Origin: Trichosphaerium sp. ATCC 40318
Lineage: Eukaryota > Discosea > Flabellinia > Trichosidae
DNA: 64,000 bases
NCBI GenBank assembly: GCA_038496445.1
Contig: JALMLS010000473.1
Coordinates: 1 to 64,000 of the forward strand
Direction of reading: 5' to 3'
The translations under genes and the position numbers were made by a program. This document shows positions 11,997 to 24,437 of this stretch, one piece after another. Under the pieces are notes generated by a model. It searched no databases. It worked only from the letters and a program-made list of their open reading frames with translations, and was not told the DNA's origin. Numbering within the stretch: position 1 is the stretch's first letter; every line of letters begins with the position of its first letter.

Positions 11997-13526
11997 ATGT
12001 CTAAGGCTTGTTATATATCAACGCTACCGCAGGAGATAGTACAAGAGATTCTGACGTTCTTACGCTCATCAAATCTGAAATCAATCTCCTTAGCTTGTAA
12101 ACAGTTTCTACATATTGTACGAACTGATATTGGCTTCCGCAACATTCTAGTAAAAAAGTACAACATATTCCCTCTTTCCAAGGCCAAAGGACTTTTAAAA
12201 TCAACCCATCTTCATATACCCATGCTACTGAAACCAGAATCCGTCGTTTTTCTTTGTGAGGCAAGAATATTGAGGATAGATATCGACAACATCAGCGATG
12301 GTGTAATAAAATACTTAACAAATGTCCGCGAACTCAATATTGGTTACAGCAATATCTCAGACGATGGTTTATCTGCAATTTCAAATATAGTAAACCTATC
12401 AATTTTCCCTTCCAAGAAAATTACTCCAACAGGTCTCCAATCACTCTCTAGACTTAGAAAAATACAATTGCTTGGCCAGTTTGTCACTGATAGTCATCTG
12501 GACGCTATTTCTGGAGTGTCATCTATCAATTTATCATTTTGTGATAACATAACTGACGAAGGTATCAAGTTTCTGTCTGGTGTCGAAAAAATAACGATCA
12601 GTGAGTGTAAGCAAGTAACTGACAAGGGATATGCGTCATTGGCAGGTGTTAAAGAAGCAAAGTTTATACCTAATGGCTATACCTCGGGCTCAAACAATTT
12701 GACAGATGTTGGATTGAAAGCACTTGCTGGCATTAAGAAGCTTGCTATTTATAGAAATTCATATATAACTGATGAAGGTGTATCAGCGCTTAGGGGTATA
12801 CATACAATAGATATGCATCGATGTAATATTACTGATAAGTGTATGAAGGCGCTGTCAGGTGTTCACACAATTAACATTAGCGATGCAAGTGTAACCAGCG
12901 CAGGTCTTCAACACCTCAAAGGTGTACACACAATTATATTGGATGACTGCTGGTTTGTATCGTCTCTTGGTATATCATACCTTGCAGGTGTACATACAAT
13001 ATCATTAAGTGGTTGTAACATGATCACTGATGAAGGTGTTTCAACATTAAGCGGTGTAAAAAAGATCAATCTAGAAAAGTGCGACCAAATAACTGACTTG
13101 TCGTTGAAAGCATTAAAAGGTGTTGAACAGATCAAACTCGATTACTGTGATAAGATTACAGATAAAGGTTTAATGTATATTTCTGGAGCTTATGACGTCA
13201 GTTTGGCATGTTGCAACGAAATTACAGACAAAGGAATAAGACACCTTGTCGGAGTTAAAAAACTGGATATTTCTGGATGCTACAATATTACAAACAACAG
13301 CATTATACCTCTGTATGGCATCAAAGATTTAACAGCAAATGACTGTCCTCTCATCACCGATTACGGGATCTTGTATCTGTTTGGTCCTCTTAAGCATTGC
13401 ATTTGTAATTCTGTGTCACCAAGGATGGCTTATTTCTTTTTTTGGTCTTGTGGTACAATGATAAGGAATGAACAACCACCTGCATACTTAAATCTAGAAC
13501 AACGTTCACCATACTCAAACCAATAA
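11997..13526 (+). CDS. F-box and leucine-rich-repeat protein (FBXL type)
   Basis: Single-exon gene of 509 aa, unusual among the intron-rich neighbours. Residues about 8-45 form an F-box (LPQEIVQEILTFLRSSNLKS, then LACKQFLHIV). From residue 85 to about 460 there are roughly fifteen 22-26 residue leucine-rich repeats of the cysteine-containing/AMN1 kind, with units such as ITDEGVSALRGIHTIDMHRC and CDQITDLSLKALKGVEQIKL. F-box proteins of this architecture are substrate receptors of SCF ubiquitin ligases: the F-box binds SKP1 and the LRR solenoid binds the target. The substrate is unknown. A fragment of a related gene is at 8470-8725. Confidence 0.9.
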   Translation: MSKACYISTLPQEIVQEILTFLRSSNLKSISLACKQFLHIVRTDIGFRNILVKKYNIFPLSKAKGLLKSTHLHIPMLLKPESVVFLCEARILRIDIDNISDGVIKYLTNVRELNIGYSNISDDGLSAISNIVNLSIFPSKKITPTGLQSLSRLRKIQLLGQFVTDSHLDAISGVSSINLSFCDNITDEGIKFLSGVEKITISECKQVTDKGYASLAGVKEAKFIPNGYTSGSNNLTDVGLKALAGIKKLAIYRNSYITDEGVSALRGIHTIDMHRCNITDKCMKALSGVHTINISDASVTSAGLQHLKGVHTIILDDCWFVSSLGISYLAGVHTISLSGCNMITDEGVSTLSGVKKINLEKCDQITDLSLKALKGVEQIKLDYCDKITDKGLMYISGAYDVSLACCNEITDKGIRHLVGVKKLDISGCYNITNNSIIPLYGIKDLTANDCPLITDYGILYLFGPLKHCICNSVSPRMAYFFFWSCGTMIRNEQPPAYLNLEQRSPYSNQ

Positions 13527-13529
13527 GAA

Positions 13530-13778
13530 GATATATTGTACTTGATTCTTTCCAATAAAACAAGATGACTTTTTTTGTTTTTGTTTAAGTTCTGTAACGT
13601 TTGCCACGATATTTCAGAGTTACTTAAATGGTGAAAAACCAACTCAATCTTGAGTTTACATAACATAAGGTGACAATCCAATTTTAGCTAACTGGTTCTA
13701 TTTCATTGAACCAAAGACAAATAAACTTAGTTTGTTTTCTATAAAACAGACATTAATGTCAGCTAGTACTACTTACTC
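13530..13778. other. 3' flank of the F-box/LRR gene
   Basis: A possible poly(A) signal (AATAAA) lies at about 13554. No further gene was seen before the GTPase relic. Confidence 0.35.
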
Positions 13779-13855
13779 ATGGCACATTATAAATTAATTC
13801 TTATTGAAGATTTAGGCGTTGGTAAAACAGCAATTACTTTCGAGTCATTTCTATG
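13779..13855 (+). pseudogene. Ras-family GTPase fragment
   Basis: An ATG opens a frame reading MAHYKLILIEDLGVGKTAIT. This is the start of a Ras/Rap-like GTPase with its P-loop, although the first P-loop Gly is Glu here. The frame stops after ESFL, and no switch I, DTAG or NKxD motif follows within the next few hundred bases. It is best read as a decayed or 3'-truncated gene fragment. Confidence 0.45.
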
Positions 13856-14180
13856 AGAGTTTGGGACCTTCAACCAATACAAATTACTCGATGCTTGTAA
13901 GCTATTTTTAGTTATTATTTTTTTTAGCCTTGTTTTCTGGTTGTCTTAATGGTATGTTCTGGTAATTGATGAGTTTATCAAATGCAATACTGCTTCAAAG
14001 CTGTAGAGTGTTACTATGTATTTATGTAACCTAGTCGTTTGTCTAGCTATCTATGTGTGAATAGCTTCTTGTGAACGGCATCACTATACAATTTGTAGTG
14101 AACAAGTTTACAAGGTAGTTTTAGCAAGGATCAAGTACAGATACAAACTTGTATACAGGTGTGGAAGACAAGTAACATAA
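13856..14180. other. Spacer and 3' flank of actin gene 1
   Basis: Nothing supportable is coded here. The stretch from about 14000 resembles the 3' flank of actin gene 2 (16590-16830), so the actin duplication extended past the coding region. Confidence 0.4.
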
Positions 14181-14224
14181 ATGATAAGAAGGTTTATTAA
14201 AAATACAAAAAGCTGTTACAGTGT

Positions 14225-15593
14225 TTAGAACATCTTTCTGTGTATGATGGTTGGACCAAAATCATCATACTCTTCTTTGGATAGCCACATATTTGCAAAA
14301 GTGGATAGGGAAGCGAGGATAGATCCTCCAATCCATACAGAGTATTTTCTCTCAGGTGGAGCAATGACGTTGATCGTTCTGCAAGGAGCTAGAGCTGTCA
14401 ACTCTTTTTGTATACGGTCAGCAACACCTGGGAACATAGTAGAACCACCAGAAAGGACAACATCTCTATACAAGTCTTTACGGATATCAGTTTCGCACTT
14501 CATGATGGAGTTGTATATTGTCTCGTGTATGCCTGCAGATTCCATACCAAGGAAAGAAGGTTGGAAGAGAGCTTCTGGACATCTGAAACGCTCATTGCCG
14601 ATAGTGATCACTTGACCGTCTGGTAACTCATAAGACTTCTCTAGTGAAGAAGATGAAGCAGCTGTGGCCATCTCTTGTTCAAAGTCTAGAGCAACATAGC
14701 AGAGTTTCTCCTTGATATCTCGTACGATTTCTCGTTCAGCTGTTGTGGTGAAAGAGTAACCACGTTCAGTGAGCATTTTCATTAAGTAATCAGTGAGATC
14801 ATGACCAGCCAAATCCAATCGTATGGTAGCATGAGAAAGGGCATGACTTTCATAAATTGGTACTGCGTGGGTAACACCATCACCAGAATCGAGGACAATA
14901 CCTAAAAAAAAAGTAAGATTCAAAGCAAGCCGTATTTTCTGTGTATTAACCAATACGTACCAGTTGTACGTCCAGAAGCAAACAAAGATAACACAGACTC
15001 TATGGCCACATACATTGCCGGGGAGTTGAATGTCTCAAACATAATTTGGGTCATCTTCTCTCTAACACGAAGGTAAGTAAAAACAATTTGCAGAAAATAA
15101 ACGATGGATTGATCTGTTCAAAACCAATAAATCAATTACGTACCTGTTAGCTTTTGTGGTCAATGGCGCTTCAGTGAGGAGAACTGGATGCTCTTCTGGG
15201 GCGACACAGAGTTCATTGTAGAATGTATGATGCCAGATTTTCTCCATATCGTCCCAGTTGGTGATAATACCGCGTTCAATTGGGTACTTCAATGTGAGGA
15301 TACGTTTTGATTGAGCCTCATCTCCAACACATGAGTCTTTTAGTTCCATACCAACAATAGTATCAGGATGTCTTGGGCGACCGACAATAGATGGGATGAC
15401 AGCACGAGGTGCATCATCACCAGCAAAACCGGCTTTGCACATACCAGATCCATTGTCTACTACAAGGGCTTGTACTAGGTGAAGTCAGAGAAAGTAATTT
15501 AGCGGAGGTCTCTTTTTGGTTTTATTTTTGTTTTACTCCAAAAATGCTGTAGTGACAATAGTATTATGTTAGAGCCGTACCATTACCATCCAT
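14225..15593 (-). CDS. Actin (gene 1)
   Basis: Conventional actin. Four exons (15593-15581, 15474-15144, 15061-14961, 14901-14225) join in phase to 373 aa. Exon 1 is only 13 nt, ATGGATGGTAATG. Nucleotide-binding signatures are present: [17 protein letters not shown] near the N-terminus and LDSGDGVTH in exon 4, as are the usual REKMTQI and [20 protein letters not shown]. Deviations from canonical actin include loss of one residue in SKRGILTLK (here KRILTLK), [15 protein letters not shown] in place of the APSTMKIKI type, and a C-terminus ending IIHRKMF instead of IVHRKCF. It is therefore a slightly divergent paralogue, probably functional in the cytoskeleton. The same intron positions recur in genes 2 and 3. 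Confidence 0.92.
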
Positions 15594-16834
15594 GTTGATT
15601 AGTTGTTTATTATGCTTAGAGTTTTAGTTTATGTTTATTTTCAAGCAAGCCAAATTTAGTGGAATTTTTGTTGAAATGCCCGAAATCTCGAAGGCGGTTG
15701 ATTTTCCGAGTAACTTGGTTGCACAGTGTAAATAATTTGTATGTGATAAATCTAACAAACAATCAGCTAACATTGAGTACCGGCCTTTGTAAATTGTATG
15801 CACAACATTTTAATTGTATTTCAAACAAAAAAAAAACGTTCATTGAATATAAGGCGAAAAAAAAACAATATGTTGCCTTACTTATTTCTAATGCGTTTTG
15901 ATGGTTGAGGTTTATGTTACTATTGCAACTATGGTAATCTTTGTTGGCACTGTTAACAAATACAGGATTAATGGCTTTACAACGTCAAAAATCGTGTAAA
16001 AAGTAGTACTACGCACTACCAGTACTATTTTGGTGTTAAATCACGTGACCAAATAAATTTTTTTGTACCTCCAAAGTAATCCGTTAATCCATAATACTAC
16101 GCTATAAGGTGATACCAGTAGATTTTGGTTGCCCTTTGGCTAAAAAGGGTAGTCTATTGAACGTTGTCACAGAACCACAGAGCATTGGTACCGTTATAAG
16201 CTGCAAAATTCATCGTGAATTATGCGGCGAATAGCTAAAAGAGGATTTCTAGTACTCCAATTAGTGTTAAACGACGTAAAACACTGTAGAACCACCAACT
16301 GTGAGTGCTACGCATGAAATAGAGAATAAAAAAAATAGTTGTGGTTCACTAACCTTGTTCGTAATTCTGTTTTACAGACTGCGTTGACGCTCCATATCAG
16401 ACTGTCATCATTAATGTCACATCTCCTACTTGGATCTGTAAATTATCGTGCATCTCAGAATTACAACTTGACATCTACGACATCTACCTGCTTACATTGC
16501 CTTTAAACTATTGGAAAAGGACAGAAGTATTGACAAGCTGAAGACATAGAATTGCAAGATTAATTGGCTTGGCACTTCAAAAGAGTGATACTATGTATTA
16601 ACCTAGTTGTTTAGCTTTGTATCACCTAGGCGTTTGCTGCTTTCTAAGTGTGAATAGCTTCTCCTTGTGGACAGGTATCACTATATACAATTTGTAGTGA
16701 GCAAGTTAGTGTAGTGAGTTTAGCAAGGATCCGTCAAGTACAGATACAAACAGATAGATAAGGTGTTTTGGAACATAGACAAGTAACATAAATGATAAGA
16801 AGGTTTATTAAAAATACAAAAGCTTGTAGCAGTT
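15594..16834. other. Spacer between actin genes 1 and 2
   Basis: Upstream of actin gene 1 about 120 bp match the upstream region of actin gene 2 (18343-18450), marking a shared promoter. A CACGTG hexamer is at 16042-16047. A short plus-strand stretch around 16380-16530 has some coding appearance after a possible splice acceptor, but no gene could be supported. The 3' flank of gene 2 (16590-16834) resembles that of gene 1. Confidence 0.4.
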
Positions 16835-18342
<1,508 letters not shown>

Positions 18343-18454
18343 GTTGATTAGTTGTTTGTTATACTTAGAGTTTTAGTTTATGTTTTTCGAGTAGCCAATT
18401 TTTAATGGAATTTTTGAAATTTCTGAATTCATCTCGCCTGTGGTTGATTTCCTA

Positions 18455-18594
18455 AAATGTCGAAAAAAAAGTCGAAAAAATGTCAAAGTGATATTGAACT
18501 GTTCGCCACAAAGGGAGACAACTGGGTTATGGCGCTCAGTTGCCGCTAGGCTCTGCCCCCAAACCCCCTTAATGCCTTGGTATACTAAATAAAT
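18455..18594. repeat. Dispersed repeat, copy 1 (about 140 bp)
   Basis: Nearly identical to 50892-51040. It starts with AATGTCGAAAAAAAAGTCGA, contains a GC-rich core (GCTCAGTTGCCGCTAGGCTC followed by runs of C) that stands out from the AT-rich surroundings, and ends near TATACTAAATAAAT. It lies in the promoter-side flank of actin gene 2. Confidence 0.8.
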
Positions 18595-18810
18595 AACCCT
18601 GCATTCGCTGTCCCATACTCGAATTGTGTCTAAAGTCAAACACTGGGAAATGGTCATCAATCAAAGTCCACGTGAAGTGATTGATTGGTGGTAGGTACGC
18701 ATATTTATGGCATGGAAAATGTGTCGTCTGCCAAACTTGGTTCTCGTGAACACGGCTTAAAGTTGGTTTACGGTTTTGCCTTGTTTTAACCAGACAATCA
18801 ATACCACCAC

Positions 18811-19089
18811 ATGTCACGCAAACCATCAGTACCTCAACCAACGCGTATGGCGCACTATACATCCGGTAAATCAAGAGGAGCCATGCTTCCCCCTCGAGCA
18901 AAACCAACAACACCACCAACAAAACCAGCCAAACAACCTACAGATCACGGGTCTTCCGGCATATCAGTAAAACAGCGTGTTGTAAAGAAAAAAACGCGCA
19001 TGAAGCATAGAACCTCTGGAAAATCAAAGCTAAACCTTAAATCCAAGACAGAATCACCAAAAGCAGTGCCACCAGAGGAGAAAAAGTAG
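18811..19089 (+). CDS. Small basic protein with RMxHxTSGKS repeats (paralogue 1)
   Basis: A 92-aa frame rich in Lys, Pro, Ser and Thr, with no hydrophobic core and probably disordered. It contains the motif RMAHYTSGKSRG near the start and RMKHRTSGKSKLNLKSK near the end. The tail SPKAVPPEEKK closely matches the tail of the second family member at 56298-56630 (SPKAMPPQEKK). I do not recognise the family. The conserved unit and basic charge suggest a nucleic-acid-binding, chromatin or phosphoregulated linker protein, but this is inference. Conservation of both ends between two distant loci supports it being a real gene. Confidence 0.65.
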   Translation: MSRKPSVPQPTRMAHYTSGKSRGAMLPPRAKPTTPPTKPAKQPTDHGSSGISVKQRVVKKKTRMKHRTSGKSKLNLKSKTESPKAVPPEEKK

Positions 19090-19638
19090 TTTAGCCTCAT
19101 TTAGTTTAAAAACCTCTAAAACAATACGCAACAGGTGTGACTACGCTCATTAAGAAAAAGCAGACCATTTCAGCGTTTTCTTAAAATAGATAAATACTAA
19201 TGGCGTTCAAACTTTTAAGGCATGTAACAATAACCAATAAAGGCCAAAAAAGTTGTTTGTCAATTTTCCTTTTCGTGTTAGCTCCAAGTTTATCCTTTAA
19301 TTCTGGAAGTCCAAAAAAAAAAAAGTACAATTACGGAACCTTTTCACAGTATCCACACAATTCATGTTCTCACTGTTATAACAAGAACACCAATACGTTT
19401 CCACAAACTAGAGTCGTATTTTACAGTTACAGCATAGCTGACAGATGCCACTTTTATTCAAAACTTAACGAAGGGAAAGTCAAAAAAATTTGTTGTTTTT
19501 TAAAATCGACTTGGTACACAGCCCCATCTACCTCTAAGTTTTTTTGTCCGGTGCACTTTTCTTTTACTGTTGTCCACCCACGCATTTATATAGTTGAAGT
19601 TGCTATTGTTTTGTTTTTGATTATACATTTTTTTGGAA

Positions 19639-21919
19639 TTAACTCTCAATAATTTTACGCTCATTAGACTCTTGTACAATACGCCATGTTTCAGGGGATA
19701 TGTTCTTAGGTCCTGGGATTTTACACTCAGCAGCAAGATCATATGCCAACTCTTCAAAATGTGCAGTACGGTTTACAGTTGTACGATGCATGAATCGTCT
19801 AAAAATAGTATAAGAAAGTCACGTGATGAGAAAAAAAATCTGGTTGAAATTTTTGTATTTTTTTTTCCAAGTTTCGAATAGAAAACTTTAAGTGTTCAAT
19901 GTTCTTACCTGTATGACTTTCTTAAGTTGTGTGGCTCGTAGCACATTGCATAAAGCATGAATCCAGACATTGTAATAAAAGATAATTGCATAGGTATAGT
20001 ACCATCAATATTAGGCAAGTAGCCACTAAACGATTGTAAGTACAAAATAAAGAAGATGAGCGAAAAACTCTCGCTCATTATAAAATTGTATTGTACCTTG
20101 CACGTGCTATTCTAGCAAGAGAAAACAATGCCTTTGATACAACATACATACGCATTTCGTTACTCCTGAATATAGCAATAGAAAGAGCGCCGATAAAGCA
20201 AGAAATGAAAGAATTAATAAAGTCATCTTTGCCTCTAAGAAATAAAACGAACAATAAGCAAGTGCGCATGTAAACATCAATACTAGCGAGGATTTTTTTG
20301 ACTACTGTAATAACGTACCTCAGACTTCTTAAAAATATAATACCAGCACGTGATGCTGAGCAAAATAATCCCAAAAAAACGCCGAACTTTACTGCATAAT
20401 GTTGTGTATCAATCATTCTTTGCTTTAGCTTTCTATTGACTCACATGATTAGCTCAATATTGCAACCACTTGAAGAACGTACTTGATATTAGATACAGAT
20501 ACTAAAAATTTATATAATTCGTATATAGCATAGCCAAGAACGAAGCACTTTATGAATCCAAGAAAAACTTCTGTCAATCCCCATTTTCCATTTTTTGAAA
20601 ACGAAATGAAAAGAGCTGAAGCAATCCTCTTTTCTATAGAATCAGGAGATCCTCCTTACCAAGAAATAGGCTCATTAATGTATGAGACATATGGTCTATA
20701 TTTGTTGGACTGTGACGGAACCCAGAGCCTAATGTGGCCATAGCTGCAGCGAAAAGAAGAGTCAATCCATATTTGAAAGGTTTTGCCCATCCTAGTTATA
20801 ACAGATTAGAAAAATGAATAGATACTCAAAAACATGTTAAAAGAATTACTAGACATACACATATTGATACGGGTGTAATTAAATTGTAAAAAAATTATGA
20901 GAAAAAATGTTTTCTTGCTTTGTGTTTGGGTAACAAAGAGGCAACCGCATGGCGCTAAATTTGCTGACACCGCTACTTTTCAGTTGCGCATACGCACTTT
21001 GCCAACGTACAAACAAAAATATTGATAAAAAACTGTTATCAGAGAGCTTCAGCACGATGACTATTTTTGGTGGTTTTGGTTTTTTTGGTAAAAAAAGTCG
21101 GCATGTTTTATCGACATGTGACGCACCTCTTACAACCAAAGCCTTAAAAGATGTCTCTAATCCTTGATTTGTAACGTATATAGATAGTTCTTCCCACCTG
21201 TTCTTCTTTTCAGTGTATAAGGCTAAACCAGATGTAACGAAGCCGCTAGCCAAATAAGCAAGCTGATAGTTCTTTCCTATAGCGTATTTTAGCGTCAATA
21301 CTCGTTTTAGAGACGTTGAGTGTACAAAAACAAGAAAATCGTGAAAACTGTTCTTTGTTCACACAATGAGTAATTTTGTGATAAAAACCATACAAGTAGC
21401 GCACATATACCTTGTGAAGGTACTTGGGTACTTTGCAATTGGTAAAAAGAAACGTACCAAGCGTATTTCTACAAATGCATGTCACTGCGCCATATCCCCA
21501 AGAAACCATTGCTACAACCAAATATGAGAATCGTTCGGACAATCAACAGCGTGAAAAAAGCGAAAAGCTTTCGCCTTTCGCAATACACTTCATATACGTA
21601 AGTGACGCTATTTCTCTCCGAACTACGCCATAAGAAAATGTGTTTTCGCGTTTATAAAAAACTTGAGTAGCGTACTGAGAAAAAACGCGCTACGCATCGT
21701 AGTAAACGCTACGCTCTTAATTTGACTGAATGTGGAGAGCTTGCCGCGAATCACAGCTGGTATGACAAATGCCGGTATATAAATCTGTAAACACGCTAGA
21801 TAGAACTTTGGAAAGGTAGAGGCGTAGAATGGAACACAGTGTTTACATTCAGGATGCATTAGCTCCCAACATTCTTTATCCGCCCATTTTCGCTCATCTT
21901 TTGGCTTTGAGAGGCTCAT
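19639..21919 (-). CDS. TMEM135: TMEM135-like transmembrane protein
   Basis: Nine exons on the minus strand (21919-21676, 21511-21458, 21276-21127, 20791-20660, 20633-20483, 20432-20319, 20234-20097, 20025-19909, 19798-19639) join in phase to 419 aa. The fourth intron is only 26 nt. The N-terminus has a Cys/Trp segment (KECWELMHPECKHC), as in the TMEM135 family Cys-rich domain. Later come the family-like SLRGKDDFINSFISCFIGAL and the C-terminal EPHNLRKSYRRFMHR. Several hydrophobic helices are evident. TMEM135 proteins in animals and fungi act at peroxisomes, mitochondria and lipid droplets in fat and organelle-division homeostasis. A further upstream exon is possible because a splice-acceptor-like sequence precedes the chosen ATG. 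Confidence 0.8.
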
Positions 21920-21989
21920 ACGAAGCGTTGCGTTAAATCTACAGACTTGCCAAATTAAACAAAAAAAAGTCAACAATAAATCCACAAAA

Positions 21990-22548
21990 AGTGGGCTTTG
22001 TTTGCTATTTTACAATTCAAGTACTTCATATACGCTTAAAAAACTTGTTGTAAACCCGTGACACGCTATTGGTAGGTCACATTTAGTTGTGTGTCACATT
22101 TTCATCAAACTGTGCCAGTTTTTTGTTGCAAACGAAAATATCGGTTTTCTTTTTATTATTTATGCGTTGTAATCAAAGACTTCAAAATTGACGTGATGTT
22201 TACTCTTTATAGCGCGTTTTTACGAAAATTAAAGCGAATTCGTTTCATACGCTTTGAAAGAACTCTAAATTCGTTTGCACGTGCTCTTTTCGTTTAATAA
22301 ACTATCGAAACAAACCCATTATCCACAGTCGCGCAATCGTTGTACGTTTTTTCCACGAGAGAAATTGCTGATAAGATTTGAGCATTAACCTCTCAAAATA
22401 GGTCGTGAACATCTCCACAACAATCGCAGAGAGCGTGTAACACAATTCAAGTACTTTTTTATAGCTTCCTTAGAAATTTATGGAGACTTATGTAAAACAG
22501 GAGTAACTTCCTAAAAACCTTTACAAAGTTTCTTACAAAACAACAAGC
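21990..22548. other. Divergent promoter region, TMEM135-like / Rab7
   Basis: Upstream region of two divergent genes, with a CACGTG hexamer at 22278-22283. No gene or RNA was recognised. Confidence 0.35.
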
Positions 22549-23824
22549 ATGTCAAGGAAAAAGATTCTGTTGAAGATTATTGTACTAGGCGAGTCTGGTG
22601 TCGGAAAGACTTCTCTCCTTGTTCGTTACGTAAACAACAAGTTTACCGTTGCCACTAAGTCCACCATTGGTAAATAATCGGAAAAATAACAAACTTTGTC
22701 GTTGATCCTTTTGTAGGCGCTGATTTCCTCTCAAAACAAATCAACGTTGACGACAAACCATGTACTCTTCAAATTTGGTACGTAAAAGCTGAACGTCAAA
22801 GAATCTGTTGCAGATCCACGCCAATTGCCGTTTTTTTCGATTTGGGAACTAAAATCGTACTTCTACTACTTGAACTCGCATTTATGTGCAAATTGTAACA
22901 AAGAGTTCAACTTTTCTCCTCTGCCGAAAATCTATTCTCTGTTTACCGTTTTATACGCTTGTACTATGACGTTGTTACTTATTTATACTCTTTTTTAGGG
23001 ACACAGCTGGACAAGAACGCTTTCAAGTACATAAAAAGTTTTTTTACCAGTAAACGACGTACTAACGCCATATCAGGGTCTTGGAACAAGTTTCTACCGT
23101 GGTTCTGATGGAGCAATCTTCGTTTACGATGTCACACGTAAAAACACCTTTGACGAGCTAGATAACTGGCAAAAGTCATTTTTGATACAAATTGGCCAAG
23201 AAGGTAAGCTACACGTTACATTTTTTGAATTTCGACTATTTTTTAGTCCTACGCGTGTGAACAACGTCTAAACACTTTCGTATAGGAAACTCTGATTTCC
23301 CAATGCTCGTTTTGGCTAACAAAATCGATAGAGAAGACGCACGCGAGGTACAATTAATTAACTCTTTTTTTTTTTTTTTTTGAAAGAAAATACATCTCTA
23401 TGCCAGTTGTTCTCATTTTTGACGTATTTCGAGTACTTTCCGCGGTAAAACAAATGTTTAAAGAACTTTACAATTTTTTTTTTGATTTTTTTGAAAAAAA
23501 CTGTTACGCGGTCACAAAAGCACTCGTTTATGCCTAGAATATGAAAAGAATAATATATATTGTCTTATCATTGTATTGATGTTGTTTTTAAACGAGTTGT
23601 AGGTGAGCGAATCAACTGGTAGAAATTTCTGCGAGTCTAAAAACATCACATATCTCGAGACATCAGCTAAAGAAGCTATTAACGTCGATAAAGCGTTTTC
23701 TATGATTGCACGTAAAGTCATTGCTCAACTCAAACCAGAAGAGATTCAATACCAAGTCGTAGACCTTGGCGGTGATGGAGACGACGGTAAAGGTGGTTGC
23801 TGTGGAGGCGGAAACAAAAAATAA
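22549..23824 (+). CDS. RAB7: Rab7-like small GTPase
   Basis: Six exons (22549-22669, 22717-22777, 22999-23026, 23077-23203, 23286-23347, 23603-23824) join to 206 aa. All G motifs are present: P-loop GESGVGKT, switch I ending [31 protein letters not shown] and ETSAK. The sequence after switch II ([23 protein letters not shown]) matches the Rab7 subfamily, which controls late endosome/lysosome and autophagosome trafficking. The C-terminus is [10 protein letters not shown]: the prenylatable Cys pair lies six residues before the end rather than at it. Introns are conventional GT-AG and 40-260 nt long. Confidence 0.92.
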
Positions 23825-24437
23825 GAGAGTTTGACCCAACTTTGACCACACCCACTTAAATTACCCCAACTTTTTTCCCACATAAAAGTACTGGAACTAA
23901 GGATGTTGAGGGGTGACGTAAGTCACTCTTTTTGTTCTTACTACTGCTACTTTCAAAAAAAACCAAAAAAACCAAAAAAAATGCTTCACAAACCTTTGCA
24001 CGTGTTTGTTTACAAACAAAAAACGAAATACGTGTTTTGTAGATACGGATTAAATTAAAATAAATAATTTAACATACTGTGACAAAAGGTCCTTTGCTTT
24101 TATTAAAATTCGAACAGATCGGTTGAACTGAGGGTTAAAATTGTCACCTACTGAGCAATGCTTGAGTGTTGTTGGGGCAGAAACTATTGTGCTTGGTATC
24201 ATTGAACAAGCTGGTTGCACGCCTTGCACTGGAACATGTTTGGTTGAGCATAAAGGCACTTTTTTTGCTTTTTTTAACATGCCTTTGTTTCCTTTTTTTC
24301 GAGCTGTCAATAGATCTCAATTGGCAAGTCGTTGGATCCTATTCTGTTATTTAAACCGTGGTATCATGTGTTCCGCAAAATACAAGAACAGTTGTACCCT
24401 TACCAAGTCAAACTTATACAAAAAATCAAAAAGAAAA
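23825..24437. other. Spacer between Rab7 and the SKP1/BTB-like gene
   Basis: 3' flank of Rab7 and upstream region of the next gene, with a CACGTG hexamer at 23999-24004. Open frames here are not supported as genes. Confidence 0.35.

Noticed and set aside
19200-19652. 150-aa plus-strand frame
   Set aside because: Overlaps the last exon of the TMEM135-like gene on the other strand, is Lys/Phe-rich because of A/T runs, and has no family features.
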